The notes under the pieces: model-generated
Told to the model about the DNA's origin: nothing
The model's database searches: none
The model's input: the letters and a program-made list of their open reading frames with translations, nothing else
Origin: a virus
DNA: 43,731 nt
Virus record (IMG/VR): IMGVR_UViG_3300010885_048571
Location: 1 to 43,731 of that record
Strand: one strand, 5' to 3'
Program-made: the position numbers and the translations under genes
In this document: piece by piece, positions 1 through 9,164 of the stretch
How the letters are laid out: every line of letters starts with the position of its first letter
Numbering within the stretch: position 1 is the stretch's first letter

Positions 1-9
1 GTAATTTAC

Positions 10-579
10 TTATAAATATGTCTCTTTCTGTTCTTTTATCCATTGTTTAACCTCATCATACATCTTAGTTTTATCTACTTCTGACCAACTTTCTACATCT
101 CCTGATTCTGAAACATAGCTATCTCGTTGGTTTAACCAGGTTTCTACTTGTCTTTCTAAGTCTTCTAGGCTAGCATTTTTATTTGCATTTTTTTGTGTCT
201 TAACATAATCTTCCCAATTGCCGGTCTTCTTAATCTCTGCTTCCATATCAATTGTACAATCAAAACATATTTTATGTATTGAATACATCTTCTTATTTAA
301 TTCAGTTACCTTCATTGGTTTATTGCAACTCGGGCAACACAATGGGAGTATCACCATACTCTTCAATCGATCCATCTTTGTTACTGTTTGCTTAATACCG
401 TTTAAGATGGTCCATGATCTCCCATGCTCTTCCCATACGTCTCCTTCATTTCTATCTTGTGTATACTTTTCCCATCCAACTAATAATTGAGTTCTTTCTC
501 CAGACTTATTAGAGATAATATTTCTCATTCTCTGTACATCTTTTTTAGAGAATTCTTTCTTCAAAACTGTTTCTTTCAT
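10..579 (-). CDS. Hypothetical protein with a four-cysteine zinc-ribbon-like motif
   Basis: The 189-residue protein is charged and mostly helical. Near its centre a CPSC pair is followed about 20 residues later by a CFDC pair, which would suit a single structural zinc. The C-terminal third is rich in Trp, Lys and Glu. I do not recognise the family. It is the most distal gene of the leftward block headed by the primase and lies 5 bp from the 80-residue gene upstream. Its stop codon overlaps an ATATTTATAA element (12-19, minus strand) that could drive the next gene outside the window. Real coding is likely given the tight packing; function unknown. Confidence 0.75.
   Translation of the reverse strand: MKETVLKKEFSKKDVQRMRNIISNKSGERTQLLVGWEKYTQDRNEGDVWEEHGRSWTILNGIKQTVTKMDRLKSMVILPLCCPSCNKPMKVTELNKKMYSIHKICFDCTIDMEAEIKKTGNWEDYVKTQKNANKNASLEDLERQVETWLNQRDSYVSESGDVESWSEVDKTKMYDEVKQWIKEQKETYL
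12..19 (-). promoter_or_regulatory. ATATTTAT element (candidate late promoter for a gene left of the window)
   Basis: Minus-strand ATATTTATAA overlapping the stop codon of the Zn-ribbon gene. It is one of 13 copies found at gene boundaries in the orientation of the downstream gene. The gene it would serve lies outside the window. Confidence 0.35.
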
Positions 580-584
580 ATTCT

Positions 585-827
585 TTATTTTTTATTTAAA
601 GTGGTTGAGTTTTTCCAATTATCCGGCACAACTATTTTTTCTTCGTTCATTAGATTAGGAATAACTCTAATTTCTGTATCATTAAAATTTCTTACTCTAC
701 CGTCTTCTTTTAATACAACTTTCCATATTGTATTAGTGTCTACATTATAATCTATCCAACATATACATTTTCCAGTGCCAAATGGTGTTTCTACCCATAT
801 AGGAGTTTTTAACTCATGAATTATCAT
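585..827 (-). CDS. Hypothetical small beta-rich protein
   Basis: An 80-residue protein with alternating hydrophobic and charged residues (IWVETPFGTGKCICWIDY, then WKVVLKEDG), suggestive of a small SH3-like barrel; no family is recognised. Its start overlaps the stop of the metallopeptidase-like gene by 4 bp (ATGA), the usual arrangement of translational coupling, which supports both calls. The C-terminus is a hydrophilic Asn/Lys tail. Function unknown. Confidence 0.65.
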   Translation of the reverse strand: MIIHELKTPIWVETPFGTGKCICWIDYNVDTNTIWKVVLKEDGRVRNFNDTEIRVIPNLMNEEKIVVPDNWKNSTTLNKK

Positions 828-1222
828 TTTACTAATTGCTTTACTAAGTTATTTTTTAATCCTTCGTATATTAATTCATTGCGTTTTCCAAATTCTCTCA
901 TTAAAACTCCAGCTACCGCATTTGCTTCATCTTCTACTGGAGATCCAGTGGTTCCTGATTTTGGCTGAAGTAAATCTAATTCATTTTGTTTATGATGAGT
1001 TAACTCATGACCTAAAGTTCTTAGTACATCCGCTAAATTTCTATTAGCAATATACATTACAATTGTTTTTCCTGAGCCATTATATTCACCAAAGCTATGT
1101 CTAGCTAGTACCCAACTCTTATCATCAATAAATGTAATCTTTGGTAAAGAATCTATTTTAAGCTGATAAGCAGCAAAGTCTATAAAATCTTCAATCAGCT
1201 GTATGCGCTCTTGTGTAGTCAT
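824..1222 (-). CDS. Putative zinc metallopeptidase-like protein (HELTHH motif)
   Basis: In this 132-residue protein GHELTHHKQ provides the HExxH zinc-binding core of gluzincin-type peptidases. About 20 residues later comes SPVEDEANAVAG, where a glutamate could be the third metal ligand. There is no signal peptide, so it should act in the cytoplasm or in the particle. Phage proteins of this size with HExxH are often annotated as putative metallopeptidases of unknown substrate. It lies 5 bp from the large nucleotidyltransferase-like gene upstream and overlaps the next gene by ATGA. The motif is clear; proteolytic activity is inference. Confidence 0.65.
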   Translation of the reverse strand: MTTQERIQLIEDFIDFAAYQLKIDSLPKITFIDDKSWVLARHSFGEYNGSGKTIVMYIANRNLADVLRTLGHELTHHKQNELDLLQPKSGTTGSPVEDEANAVAGVLMREFGKRNELIYEGLKNNLVKQLVK

Positions 1223-1227
1223 TGTTA

Positions 1228-3597
1228 CTATCTTGTAAATGATGTTTGTAATCCTCTAACTATAAATGATCCGGTTATTTTAAATGGATCGCTATCTATT
1301 GCTGGATCTCTTACCACTATTCCTTCTTGTTGATCTACTGGACCTAATGGAGAAGTCATTGATTTTAATAAAGCATCTCCAAGTTCCATTGTAGCTTCGT
1401 AAATTACAAAAGAATCTATCGCTGTTTTTTGATCTTTAGGATTAGCAATTAATTCTGTTATTGGTGTTCCATTTTTAATGGCTAAAAACACTTGTTTACT
1501 TAATGCGTCAACAGTTTTACCGTCTTTTAGCTTTATTCTTAGTCCTTTTGTATTTTTAGCCTCATTTAACCAAGCTTTAAGTGATTTAGTTTGTTTATTA
1601 TTTTTGTCTACTACTACAGTATAGTTTTTAGATAGCGCCGCAGCAAAGTTTGGTGTTTTTTCTATCTTAGCCGGTATAGAAGATAGCACTTCAAATCCAT
1701 ATTTTTTAGCTATTGGCTGTAATTTTTTTATCATATCTTCTAATACATCTTTTGAATAGGGTATTTCGTGGGTAGATCTTGATTGCTTACCAGGATTTTG
1801 AGAAATTTCTATTAAATTGTGTATAGCTAGAAAGTTTTTACCATATTCTTGTACATTTGTTTTTCCTTCTACGTACTCAATGTTAAGAAGTATGTTAGGA
1901 TTTTTAATCATTCCCAATTTAGCTAAATCTCCTTTTATTACTGGATATGCTGTATTGAAAATATCTAGTACTTTGCCGCCTATTTTTATCATGCCATGGC
2001 CAGGAGTCGTAAATCTTGCAGGTAAATCAGCTTTCGTAATGCCTTTAATGTCTATTTCTTTACTAGATCCTCTATCGAGTACAAACTCTCTTTTTCCGTC
2101 TATATTACCGAGTCTTATCGCTGCATTAACTCCATCTATTTTTACTGGTGCGGGGTTTTTTGTAAGAAATTTAGCAGTTTGTTCAAATATTCTAACTAAA
2201 TCATTACCTGTTTTTACCTTATCTAAATCAAATGGATGAGCCATATGGCCACCAGCTCCGCCTTCCTTTAACAATCCTTCATTTAGCGTTAATCCCTTTT
2301 TTTCAAAATCAGATTGCGCTTGAGCTATTAGGTCTTTGTAATCTTTTCTATTTTTTATTATATCTATTATAGATTCTACGTCAGCTAAATCTTTGCCTGT
2401 AGCGTTTTTACTTAGTAGTAGTTTGGCTATTTCGTCAGGATTTTTAGTTAATGTTTTATTTGTTTCTCTATCCACTAATCCATTTAGATAAGACCATTTT
2501 AATCCTTGCGCTTTAGCTATAGACGCCATTAATAATGCTCTGTCAACTCCTTTAAATGTAGAATTTTCTCGTCCTCCTTGCATACTAAATTTTAGCCAAT
2601 CTTGATCTCCAAACATGAAATCAGTTTGAACAAATCCATTTTTTGGATTACCATTAATAGGCGTTTTTAAATGCACATTATTACCACTTTTTTTAATATC
2701 GTTCTTAGAAAATTTATTTAGTAGTAAAGAAACTAATTCATCTTTAGAAATTTCTTTTTCATTTACTCCTAAATCTAAATCACCACTAGTATCTTTTCTA
2801 CCAGTAGTGCCTAGCATATTATCTACTAAGTTTAGCGCAGTTATTTTCTCTAAATATTTTACAGTAGGAATTACGTCAGCTCTATTTATTCTTTTCGTTG
2901 CTTCTTTTCCGTTTTCATCCTTAAATACATTTCCACCTTCCATTAATAAGGCTTTAAAAAGAGAACTTAATATAGTAGTCTCTTTTAAAGGTTGATTAGA
3001 AAACTTTTGTTTCATTAATCTGGCTAGCTTTTCATCCCACCATCCAAATATACCTTCAAAATTTTTCTTATATTGTGCAGCTGTAGTTGGAGATGATAGC
3101 GCTGCTCTTATATTTGTACCACTCATTTCGCCGATTCCAGGAATATTATATGATTTATGAGGAGCTACAATTAAATATCCATGTTGAAGATATGATTTCA
3201 TTGGTTTATCAGGATCATACTTTTGAAAATAAGAATCTGTACCATCTTTTTTCTTTCCTATTACAAATCTAGGATCTTCTTGCATGTCTTTTTTACCAAC
3301 CATAAACACTACTGCTGTAGTCTTAGGATCATATTTAGCAGTAATTTCTTCTGCTTTATATGGATTTTTAACTTGAATTAAGTTATTTCCAAATCCATAT
3401 TTTGATATGATAGCTTGTTTTTCTTTAAAATTTAATGGACTATTAGGCAATTTAACGTTATCTGACGTCGCTATGAATGTATCTTTTGCTCCAAATTTAG
3501 ATTGTAACCATTTAAAAGTATCAGCATGATGCTTACCAAATGGCTGAAAACGACCTGGGTATATTGCTACTACGGTTTTTATCACATTAAATTCCAT
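1228..3597 (-). CDS. Three-module protein: cytidylyltransferase-like, polymerase-beta-type nucleotidyltransferase-like and ATP-grasping ligase-like domains
   Basis: A 789-residue protein with three readable modules. Residues 1-200 look like an HxGH-type nucleotidyltransferase: PGRFQPFGKHH near residues 14-24 and SGTNIRAAL near 160. The classical HxGH is altered to GKHH. Residues about 210-440 contain DTSGDLDLGV (near 269), the acidic pair of the polymerase-beta-like nucleotidyltransferase fold. Residues about 445-789 resemble a covalent nucleotidyl-ligase: KIDGVNAAIR (near 487, KxDGxNxxxR motif I), an EYVEG segment (near 570) and EGIVVRD (near 758). Related T4-like phages carry cytidylyltransferase-like proteins with similar N-terminal motifs. 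RNA or nucleotide end repair, or NAD-type chemistry, is possible but unproven. An ATATTTATT element lies 12 bp upstream. Confidence 0.7.
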   Translation of the reverse strand: MEFNVIKTVVAIYPGRFQPFGKHHADTFKWLQSKFGAKDTFIATSDNVKLPNSPLNFKEKQAIISKYGFGNNLIQVKNPYKAEEITAKYDPKTTAVVFMVGKKDMQEDPRFVIGKKKDGTDSYFQKYDPDKPMKSYLQHGYLIVAPHKSYNIPGIGEMSGTNIRAALSSPTTAAQYKKNFEGIFGWWDEKLARLMKQKFSNQPLKETTILSSLFKALLMEGGNVFKDENGKEATKRINRADVIPTVKYLEKITALNLVDNMLGTTGRKDTSGDLDLGVNEKEISKDELVSLLLNKFSKNDIKKSGNNVHLKTPINGNPKNGFVQTDFMFGDQDWLKFSMQGGRENSTFKGVDRALLMASIAKAQGLKWSYLNGLVDRETNKTLTKNPDEIAKLLLSKNATGKDLADVESIIDIIKNRKDYKDLIAQAQSDFEKKGLTLNEGLLKEGGAGGHMAHPFDLDKVKTGNDLVRIFEQTAKFLTKNPAPVKIDGVNAAIRLGNIDGKREFVLDRGSSKEIDIKGITKADLPARFTTPGHGMIKIGGKVLDIFNTAYPVIKGDLAKLGMIKNPNILLNIEYVEGKTNVQEYGKNFLAIHNLIEISQNPGKQSRSTHEIPYSKDVLEDMIKKLQPIAKKYGFEVLSSIPAKIEKTPNFAAALSKNYTVVVDKNNKQTKSLKAWLNEAKNTKGLRIKLKDGKTVDALSKQVFLAIKNGTPITELIANPKDQKTAIDSFVIYEATMELGDALLKSMTSPLGPVDQQEGIVVRDPAIDSDPFKITGSFIVRGLQTSFTR

Positions 3598-3609
3598 TAA
3601 AGTTTCTTA

Positions 3610-3617
3610 ATAAATAT
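3610..3617 (-). promoter_or_regulatory. ATATTTAT element upstream of the three-module gene
   Basis: Minus-strand ATATTTATTA in the 22-bp gap between the recombination nuclease gene and the next start codon at 3597. It is one of 13 boundary copies of the candidate late promoter. Confidence 0.4.
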
Positions 3618-3619
3618 CA

Positions 3620-6600
3620 CTAAGTGTGTTCTATTTTAGATTTTCCGCTAGTCTTATTGATCTCTACATGACTATCAACAATATCACGCATTGAATCTAT
3701 ATGCGATATTATCATAATAAATTTAAATTGAGTCTTTAGATAATCAAATAACATTACCATAGAGTTTAGATTACTAGAATCTAATGCTCCAAAACCTTCA
3801 TCTATTGCTAAAAAGTTTGGTTTTGGAAGTGAAGATACATTGATTAAAGCAGTTCTTATTGCCAAACTAGCAACAAATTTCTCCATACCAGATGTAAGTT
3901 CTAATGGCCAAAAATCTTCTTCTGAATATGCGATATAAGCGTTGATTGACTTATCTTCGGCTTGTAATACAATTGAAAAGTCTACAATTTGTGATAAGAT
4001 ATTATTAATCTCTTCTTCTACCGAAGGTATAATACTTGCTATTAGCATATGAGGTATACCATCTCTATGCGTAGCGGCTAAATATTGTTGATAGTCTTTA
4101 AATTGAAGTTCTAAATCTTTAACTGCAGCGATTGCTTTTTGATAAGTGCTTTTACTGTTCTCAGCTAATTTATAATCAATCGTAAGATCTGTGATATCTT
4201 TGTTTATTTGGGCTAACTTATTATCTAGTGTTTTCTTTTCTAACTTTAGTTGAGAGATTATATCATTTATTTCGCTATTTTTTTCAATAGAATCTAAATG
4301 TTCATAATATTCAGCTATATCAAGTTTAATTTTTAGTAATGCATCTTTATATTCTTTATGCTTAGTCTTTATTTTATTGATATCCAATTCCAATTTTGAT
4401 TTTTCCATTTCAAATTTGGTTATTTCAGCAGACATATCATCATACGCGGCCTTATCTATTTGAGATGTCGCGAATTCATCTACTTTATCTTGTATTAATT
4501 GTTGATCATTTTTTAATGATTGTACTAATTCGCTCTCTTTATCGTATTGTTTTCTAGTTTCTATAGCGTCTTTAACAAAAACATTATTCATACAAAAAGA
4601 ACAGTTTTCATCATATTTTAATTCATCTAGCTTCTCTAATTTCTTTTTATTATTATGTAAATTGGTAGTTGCCTTAGCTAATTCTAAATTCTTTTTAGTC
4701 AATAGCTCTCTATTTGTTTTCCATATCTCAAGATTATTTTCGATTAATGTTATATTAACTTTAGATAAGTCTGATGCTCTATTGATCAATTTTGATTCTA
4801 TGTCAATTAAAGAATTAGATTTATCTATAAGAAAATTATCAACTTTAGATATAGAATCTATTAAATTATCTTTAGACATAACAAGATTATCTATATCTTT
4901 AATGGAAGAATTAATTTTTATTAACTCTTGAGTTTTTGATAAGATTTTTTCTTCTGTATCTTGAATAGAATTAGTTACTTCTAATAATATTTCATTCTTA
5001 TCTTCTATTTTTATTTCTAAAGTTTCCATATCAAAAGAAGTTTTCTTTAGTTGCTCTTGATAATCACTCTTTTGATGTTGTTTTAATAATACTGATATGT
5101 CTCTAGATTCATCATTAGCTAGTTGATACAATTCTTCGTATACATTTATGTCTAAGAATTGAGATAATAAGTCTTTACGATCGCTCTGAGACATATCAAT
5201 GAAGCCAGTATTGTTGTTTTGAACTGATAACGCTGTTAGTACAAAGTCTTCATAATTGCCTAAAATAGATCTAATATTTGCGTTAGTATCGCTTCTATCT
5301 TTACCATTTAATGATATTTTATCTTCTCCATCTTTATAATAAAAGTCTACATTTACTTTTACATTACCCGTTTTTTGTTTAATGCCTTTTCTTTCTATCG
5401 TATACTCTCTACTATGTAATTCAAACGTAAGTTTGCAGTAAAAATTATCAGATTGATTGTTCATTACTTGACCAGCTTTGGTAGTCTTTGAACACTTATC
5501 AAATATGCAATACGTAATTGAATCTAATAGCGTTGATTTGCCGCTTGCATTTGGTGCAAATATTCCGTATGTGCCATCCATGTTAGAAAAGTCAATTGTA
5601 TTTCCTTTTCCATAAGAAAACATATTGTCAAACTTAAATTTCTTAGGAATCCACATTGAATTTCTAGGAATTTCAGACTTTGTTAATGACTTGTTTAAGT
5701 CTGTGTTTATGTCAACCACTCTTTTGATTGATTCTTGATCTTCACCAAAAGTCTTAGTTAAAAACTCAGCTAATACTAAGTTTTGATAGTTTACATCTCT
5801 AACATCAATGTTATGCAGTCTTTTTTCTGTCCCTTCAATAGCAGAAAAATCATTCATTTTTTGAATAGATGATTCTATAACATTTCTTGTTTGCTTTATA
5901 TCTGCAACAATGTCTTTTATTACTGATTGAGGCGTATTTTTATATCGAATTCTTAAATATAGATTCTCTGGTAAGTAAGATGGAAGAGGATCATAGATTC
6001 CAGTATCTACATTAATTGTATAGAATGCTGTATCATTTGGTATCTCTATGTATTCAGCTTTCTTATTATCTAATCGCCATACATATATGCCTTTGCCTAT
6101 ATTTTCTCCATGATTTTGTTGAATAAAAGATCCTGGATATCCTATTGTTTGCTCAGCGTTTAAGAATTGTCTTGTATGAATATCTCCAAGAAGAGCTAAA
6201 TCGAAGCCTTCGAAGTCACTAATTTTAAGAGCTTGATCCAATAATTGAGAATTCTCTTTTAATAGTACTCCAGTAACTGGTCCATGAAATAAAGCAATTT
6301 TATATTCTCCATCAACTTTATTTGCGGGGATATATTTGTCTTCTTTATCGAAGACCGACCAATGAACAAATGTTTTATCAGCTATTTTAAATTCGCATGT
6401 ATCTTTTACATATTTTAAATTTGGTTCATTTAAAGCCTCAACAATAGGCGTTAAAGCATCCATTCTATGCGCGTTATTTAAATTAGCGTCATGATTTCCA
6501 GGAATCATAAGCACTTTACCAATAGTACATAAGTTTCTTAAAAAGCCTTGCACCATATTAATTAATTCAGGCGTCACATCTGTTTTAGAGTGTACAATAT

Positions 6601-6757
6601 CTCCAGTTAACACAATTAAACTGTCGTTTGTAAAAGTCTCTTTTATGTAAGAATACAATCTATTAAATGATCTATTATACTCTTCATGTCTCTTAAAATT
6701 TCTAATATGAACATCACTAATATGATAGATTTTGTTCAATTGTTTTAATTTACTCAT
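3620..6757 (-). CDS. Single-chain Mre11-Rad50 (SbcD-SbcC / gp47-gp46) fusion recombination nuclease
   Basis: This 1045-residue protein joins two normally separate subunits. Residues 1-340 are the Mre11/SbcD/gp47 phosphoesterase: DVH 15-17, GD 52-53, GNHD 87-90, a histidine at 158 and GDIH 191-194. Residues from about 370 are the Rad50/SbcC/gp46 ATPase: Walker A PNASGKST near 402-409, long coiled coils, a CSFC zinc hook near 718, the signature LTSGMEKF near 955 and Walker B FLAIDEGFGALDS near 985. In T4, gp46 and gp47 are separate proteins that process DNA ends for recombination-dependent replication. All catalytic motifs look intact, and the reading frame is open throughout. It lies 6 bp downstream of the primase. 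Confidence 0.93.
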   Translation of the reverse strand: MSKLKQLNKIYHISDVHIRNFKRHEEYNRSFNRLYSYIKETFTNDSLIVLTGDIVHSKTDVTPELINMVQGFLRNLCTIGKVLMIPGNHDANLNNAHRMDALTPIVEALNEPNLKYVKDTCEFKIADKTFVHWSVFDKEDKYIPANKVDGEYKIALFHGPVTGVLLKENSQLLDQALKISDFEGFDLALLGDIHTRQFLNAEQTIGYPGSFIQQNHGENIGKGIYVWRLDNKKAEYIEIPNDTAFYTINVDTGIYDPLPSYLPENLYLRIRYKNTPQSVIKDIVADIKQTRNVIESSIQKMNDFSAIEGTEKRLHNIDVRDVNYQNLVLAEFLTKTFGEDQESIKRVVDINTDLNKSLTKSEIPRNSMWIPKKFKFDNMFSYGKGNTIDFSNMDGTYGIFAPNASGKSTLLDSITYCIFDKCSKTTKAGQVMNNQSDNFYCKLTFELHSREYTIERKGIKQKTGNVKVNVDFYYKDGEDKISLNGKDRSDTNANIRSILGNYEDFVLTALSVQNNNTGFIDMSQSDRKDLLSQFLDINVYEELYQLANDESRDISVLLKQHQKSDYQEQLKKTSFDMETLEIKIEDKNEILLEVTNSIQDTEEKILSKTQELIKINSSIKDIDNLVMSKDNLIDSISKVDNFLIDKSNSLIDIESKLINRASDLSKVNITLIENNLEIWKTNRELLTKKNLELAKATTNLHNNKKKLEKLDELKYDENCSFCMNNVFVKDAIETRKQYDKESELVQSLKNDQQLIQDKVDEFATSQIDKAAYDDMSAEITKFEMEKSKLELDINKIKTKHKEYKDALLKIKLDIAEYYEHLDSIEKNSEINDIISQLKLEKKTLDNKLAQINKDITDLTIDYKLAENSKSTYQKAIAAVKDLELQFKDYQQYLAATHRDGIPHMLIASIIPSVEEEINNILSQIVDFSIVLQAEDKSINAYIAYSEEDFWPLELTSGMEKFVASLAIRTALINVSSLPKPNFLAIDEGFGALDSSNLNSMVMLFDYLKTQFKFIMIISHIDSMRDIVDSHVEINKTSGKSKIEHT

Positions 6758-6763
6758 ACGGGA

Positions 6764-7690
6764 TTATAATTTTAGTCTTCTTAAGAGAAGATCTGCGAAT
6801 GTTAATGGTTTTGCTTTTTGTAATAGATTAGTCATTTTCTCGAAGCCCAATTCGCTTGGGTCCTTACCTTCTAATTCGATTAAGTATACTTCTTTGCCAT
6901 GATCTAACAGCATCTGTGAGTACGTCAGCGCTTCCTTGAGCGCATCATTATCTAATGCTAGATAAACTGTTTTAACTTGAGATTCAACCAATTTTAGCAT
7001 TAATGCTTTTGGAATTGTTTTACCAAATAAAGGTATTGCGTTTCTTTTAATAGCGATAGCATCGAATGCTCCTTCGCATAATATCACTGGAACTGACCAA
7101 TTGATAAAATACTCCATGCCAATTATTTCTGTCTTAGTAATAGCTGGTGCATCATATTTTAGAAATGGATCTTTCTCGAATGATCGCGCAATAAAATAAT
7201 TTAATTTGCCATTTTTATCATAAGAAGGAACAATAATTTTATTTCTATATCTACCAGCTTTACAATATCCAAGATTATATTTAAGTACATCAGGCTCTTG
7301 AATGCCTCTCATTTTAATATATGACGCAGCTCGTCTATATTCAAGCGATCCATCATTATGGGTAAATGATTCAAATTCTTTAGGCAAAAAAACACTGGTT
7401 TCTCTGCTTTCTTCAATTTTAGTATTATCTCCTTTAAAATAAGATTTCATCTCATTTACACGATCAGTATCTACGCCAAGTTTAACAAACAAAGATACAG
7501 GAGTTTTACCTTTAGTTGGTGGATGACATACCCAACAATTATAATTACCGCTTTGTATATTAACAATTAATTTAGGCTTCTTATGAGTACAGACAGGACA
7601 ATTAAACGCGTAGTCAAATGTATGACGATCTTTCTTGCCTTTGCCGAGAATAGATTCTAATAAGCCCAATACATAATCGTGAGTTTCCAT
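6764..7690 (-). CDS. DnaG-type DNA primase (gp61-like)
   Basis: A 308-residue primase, shorter than bacterial DnaG and close to the size of T4 gp61. An N-terminal zinc-binding domain has CPVC and CWVC pairs (about residues 31-55). A central TOPRIM catalytic core shows VILCEGAFDA (the conserved glutamate) and YLALDND (the DxD metal site). It would make RNA primers for lagging-strand synthesis with a phage helicase not seen here. It is the first gene of the leftward replication/recombination block, transcribed away from the divergent intergenic region at 7691-7835. Confidence 0.9.
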   Translation of the reverse strand: METHDYVLGLLESILGKGKKDRHTFDYAFNCPVCTHKKPKLIVNIQSGNYNCWVCHPPTKGKTPVSLFVKLGVDTDRVNEMKSYFKGDNTKIEESRETSVFLPKEFESFTHNDGSLEYRRAASYIKMRGIQEPDVLKYNLGYCKAGRYRNKIIVPSYDKNGKLNYFIARSFEKDPFLKYDAPAITKTEIIGMEYFINWSVPVILCEGAFDAIAIKRNAIPLFGKTIPKALMLKLVESQVKTVYLALDNDALKEALTYSQMLLDHGKEVYLIELEGKDPSELGFEKMTNLLQKAKPLTFADLLLRRLKL

Positions 7691-7835
7691 ATTATACTAA
7701 TATACCAAATAAAAATCAATTTAATAATAAAAAAGTTATCAGTGAAAATAGTTTAGTAACTAGAAACTTATTCTTTAGTTGAATATCAATAAACATTATA
7801 TTTGATCTATTCTTAGATATTAAAAACCAAAGGGG
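7691..7835. promoter_or_regulatory. Divergent promoter region between the primase block and the rightward late block
   Basis: This 145-bp AT-rich gap separates divergent operons. On the plus strand TATATTTG at 7797-7804 matches the TAnnTTTG -7 box known for Bacteroidetes primary sigma factors, and an AAGGGG run precedes the ATG at 7836. I see no convincing -33 TTTG at ideal spacing. On the minus strand, A/T runs precede the primase start without a clear consensus. Transcription presumably starts here in both directions. Confidence 0.5.
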
Positions 7836-8030
7836 ATGTTAACAGAGGGAGAGAAAATAGAGAGCAGAATAGAGGGGAAGAAAATAGAGGACATAACAGA
7901 GGAAGAGCTAGATGCAATATATATATACCTATCTTTCCATTTTGAAGACATGTCAAATGAAGATAAACTATTCTGGATTGACTTACTTAAAAAATTAGAC
8001 AATGAATTTGATGACACTAGTGACTATTGA
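7836..8030 (+). CDS. Small acidic hypothetical protein
   Basis: A 64-residue, very acidic protein (many Glu, Asp, Ile) ending in DDTSDY. It is the first gene rightward of the divergent region and is preceded by AAAGGGG, one of the few purine-rich ribosome-binding-like sequences here. The minus-strand frame over the same bases is Ser-rich and shadow-like, so I prefer this strand. It overlaps the thioredoxin-like gene by about 20-29 bp. No family is recognised. Confidence 0.6.
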   Translation: MLTEGEKIESRIEGKKIEDITEEELDAIYIYLSFHFEDMSNEDKLFWIDLLKKLDNEFDDTSDY

Positions 8031-8328
8031 TGGTTGTGAAAAATGTAAAAGGGCAAAGGAATTTATATTAAATTCTGGAAAAGAAGCTACTATTGTTTCT
8101 TGTGAGAAGTATCCTTATATATGCGATAAAATAGAATTAGCTACTGGAACTAGCACATATCCTATGTTAATGCTTTATGGAAAAACACATTATTCTCCAA
8201 CTGAATTATATTATGTAGCTGAATCTTACGAGAATCTTAAACCTCAAGATACAGAAATTAATCAGTACATTTTAAAACCATATATGACTCTTGAACAAAT
8301 GATAGAGGCTATAAAACAAAAAATATGA
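8002..8328 (+). CDS. Thioredoxin/glutaredoxin-like protein
   Basis: A 108-residue protein with a CEKC active-site-type CxxC motif near the N-terminus after a short beta strand (LVTIDGCEKCKRAKEF). TSTYPML later supplies the cis-proline position typical of the thioredoxin fold. Phage glutaredoxins commonly feed electrons to ribonucleotide reductase; no reductase gene is visible here. An internal ATG at 8011 would start exactly at the fold and reduce the overlap with the preceding gene, so it is a plausible true start. It overlaps the next gene by ATGA. Confidence 0.75.
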   Translation: MNLMTLVTIDGCEKCKRAKEFILNSGKEATIVSCEKYPYICDKIELATGTSTYPMLMLYGKTHYSPTELYYVAESYENLKPQDTEINQYILKPYMTLEQMIEAIKQKI

Positions 8329-8507
8329 AACATAAACCATTAATCTTAAGAAAGTTGAATGAGCTTAACAACTTAATCTCAGGTCAAGATTCAGCTATTT
8401 CTAGACTAGAATCTCCAGTAATATTGAAAGAGCATATTGAGAAATTTAGACTTAAAATGAATGAAATTGAGATTCTATTAAATAATGAAGAAGAAAGGCA
8501 ATATTAA
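8325..8507 (+). CDS. Small helical hypothetical protein
   Basis: This 60-residue protein is predicted to be almost wholly helical, with heptad-like Leu/Ile spacing consistent with a short coiled coil. Its ATG overlaps the TGA of the thioredoxin-like gene. No recognised family. Tight coupling on the upstream side and a short 18-bp gap to the HD-domain gene support coding. Confidence 0.6.
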   Translation: MKHKPLILRKLNELNNLISGQDSAISRLESPVILKEHIEKFRLKMNEIEILLNNEEERQY

Positions 8508-8525
8508 TAGTAAAATAAATAAGTT

Positions 8526-9161
8526 ATGAAAAAATTAAGCGAAGAACAATTACAAAATAATGTAATTAAATTACTGGAATTTATTGATAAGTACATATCA
8601 AATCCAAGAAAAGAAAAATTATTAGCATTCTATAATACGATAGATTTAAATCTTGCTACTAGTCCTGCATCATCAAAAGCTAGCCATCACAATTGTTTTA
8701 TTGGCGGATATGTAGATCATGTGAATAGGGTAGTTGAAGCTGCACTAGTAATGGATAAAGTATGGGATAGATTTGGACAAAAAAAGAATTATACTATAGA
8801 GGAATTAGTATTTTCTGCAATTAACCACGATCTTGGTAAATTAGGAGAAAGTAATGATGAACCATTCTATATCCCAAATGATTCCCAATGGCACATAGAT
8901 AAGCAAGGCGCGCACTATAAGATTAACCCTAAGTTAACTCATATGAGAATTGCCGATCGCAGCCTATACTATCTACAACGCTATGGAGTATTTGTTACTG
9001 AGAATGAGTTCTTAGCGATTAAACTTCATGATGGATTGTACGAAGAAGCAAATAAACCCTATTACATCACTTATAACTCTGATTCTGAGATAAAGTCAAA
9101 CCTGCCTTATATCTTACATCAAGCCGATCTAATGGCTTCTAGAGTTGAAACACAAATTTAA
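8526..9161 (+). CDS. HD-domain phosphohydrolase-like protein
   Basis: A 211-residue protein with the HD-superfamily layout: a histidine in GGYVDHVNRV, the NHDLGKLG pair and a late aspartate in HQADLMASR. These are the ligands of the divalent-metal site in nucleotide or signalling phosphohydrolases. HD proteins of similar size recur in T4-like phages; the substrate (nucleotides, (p)ppGpp-like or cyclic nucleotides) cannot be read from the sequence. The start at 8526 is preceded by AAATAAGTTATG, the GTTATG context shared with other genes in this window. Confidence 0.8.
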   Translation: MKKLSEEQLQNNVIKLLEFIDKYISNPRKEKLLAFYNTIDLNLATSPASSKASHHNCFIGGYVDHVNRVVEAALVMDKVWDRFGQKKNYTIEELVFSAINHDLGKLGESNDEPFYIPNDSQWHIDKQGAHYKINPKLTHMRIADRSLYYLQRYGVFVTENEFLAIKLHDGLYEEANKPYYITYNSDSEIKSNLPYILHQADLMASRVETQI

Positions 9162-9164
9162 ATT

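Noticed and set aside
1817-2239. Plus-strand frame inside the three-module gene
   Set aside because: It overlaps the ligase-like motifs read on the minus strand and lacks any flanking gene on that strand.
7836-8017. Minus-strand Ser-rich frame opposite the 64-residue gene
   Set aside because: Low-complexity Ser/Phe sequence without neighbours on that strand; the plus frame has a ribosome-binding-like run and overlaps the next gene.
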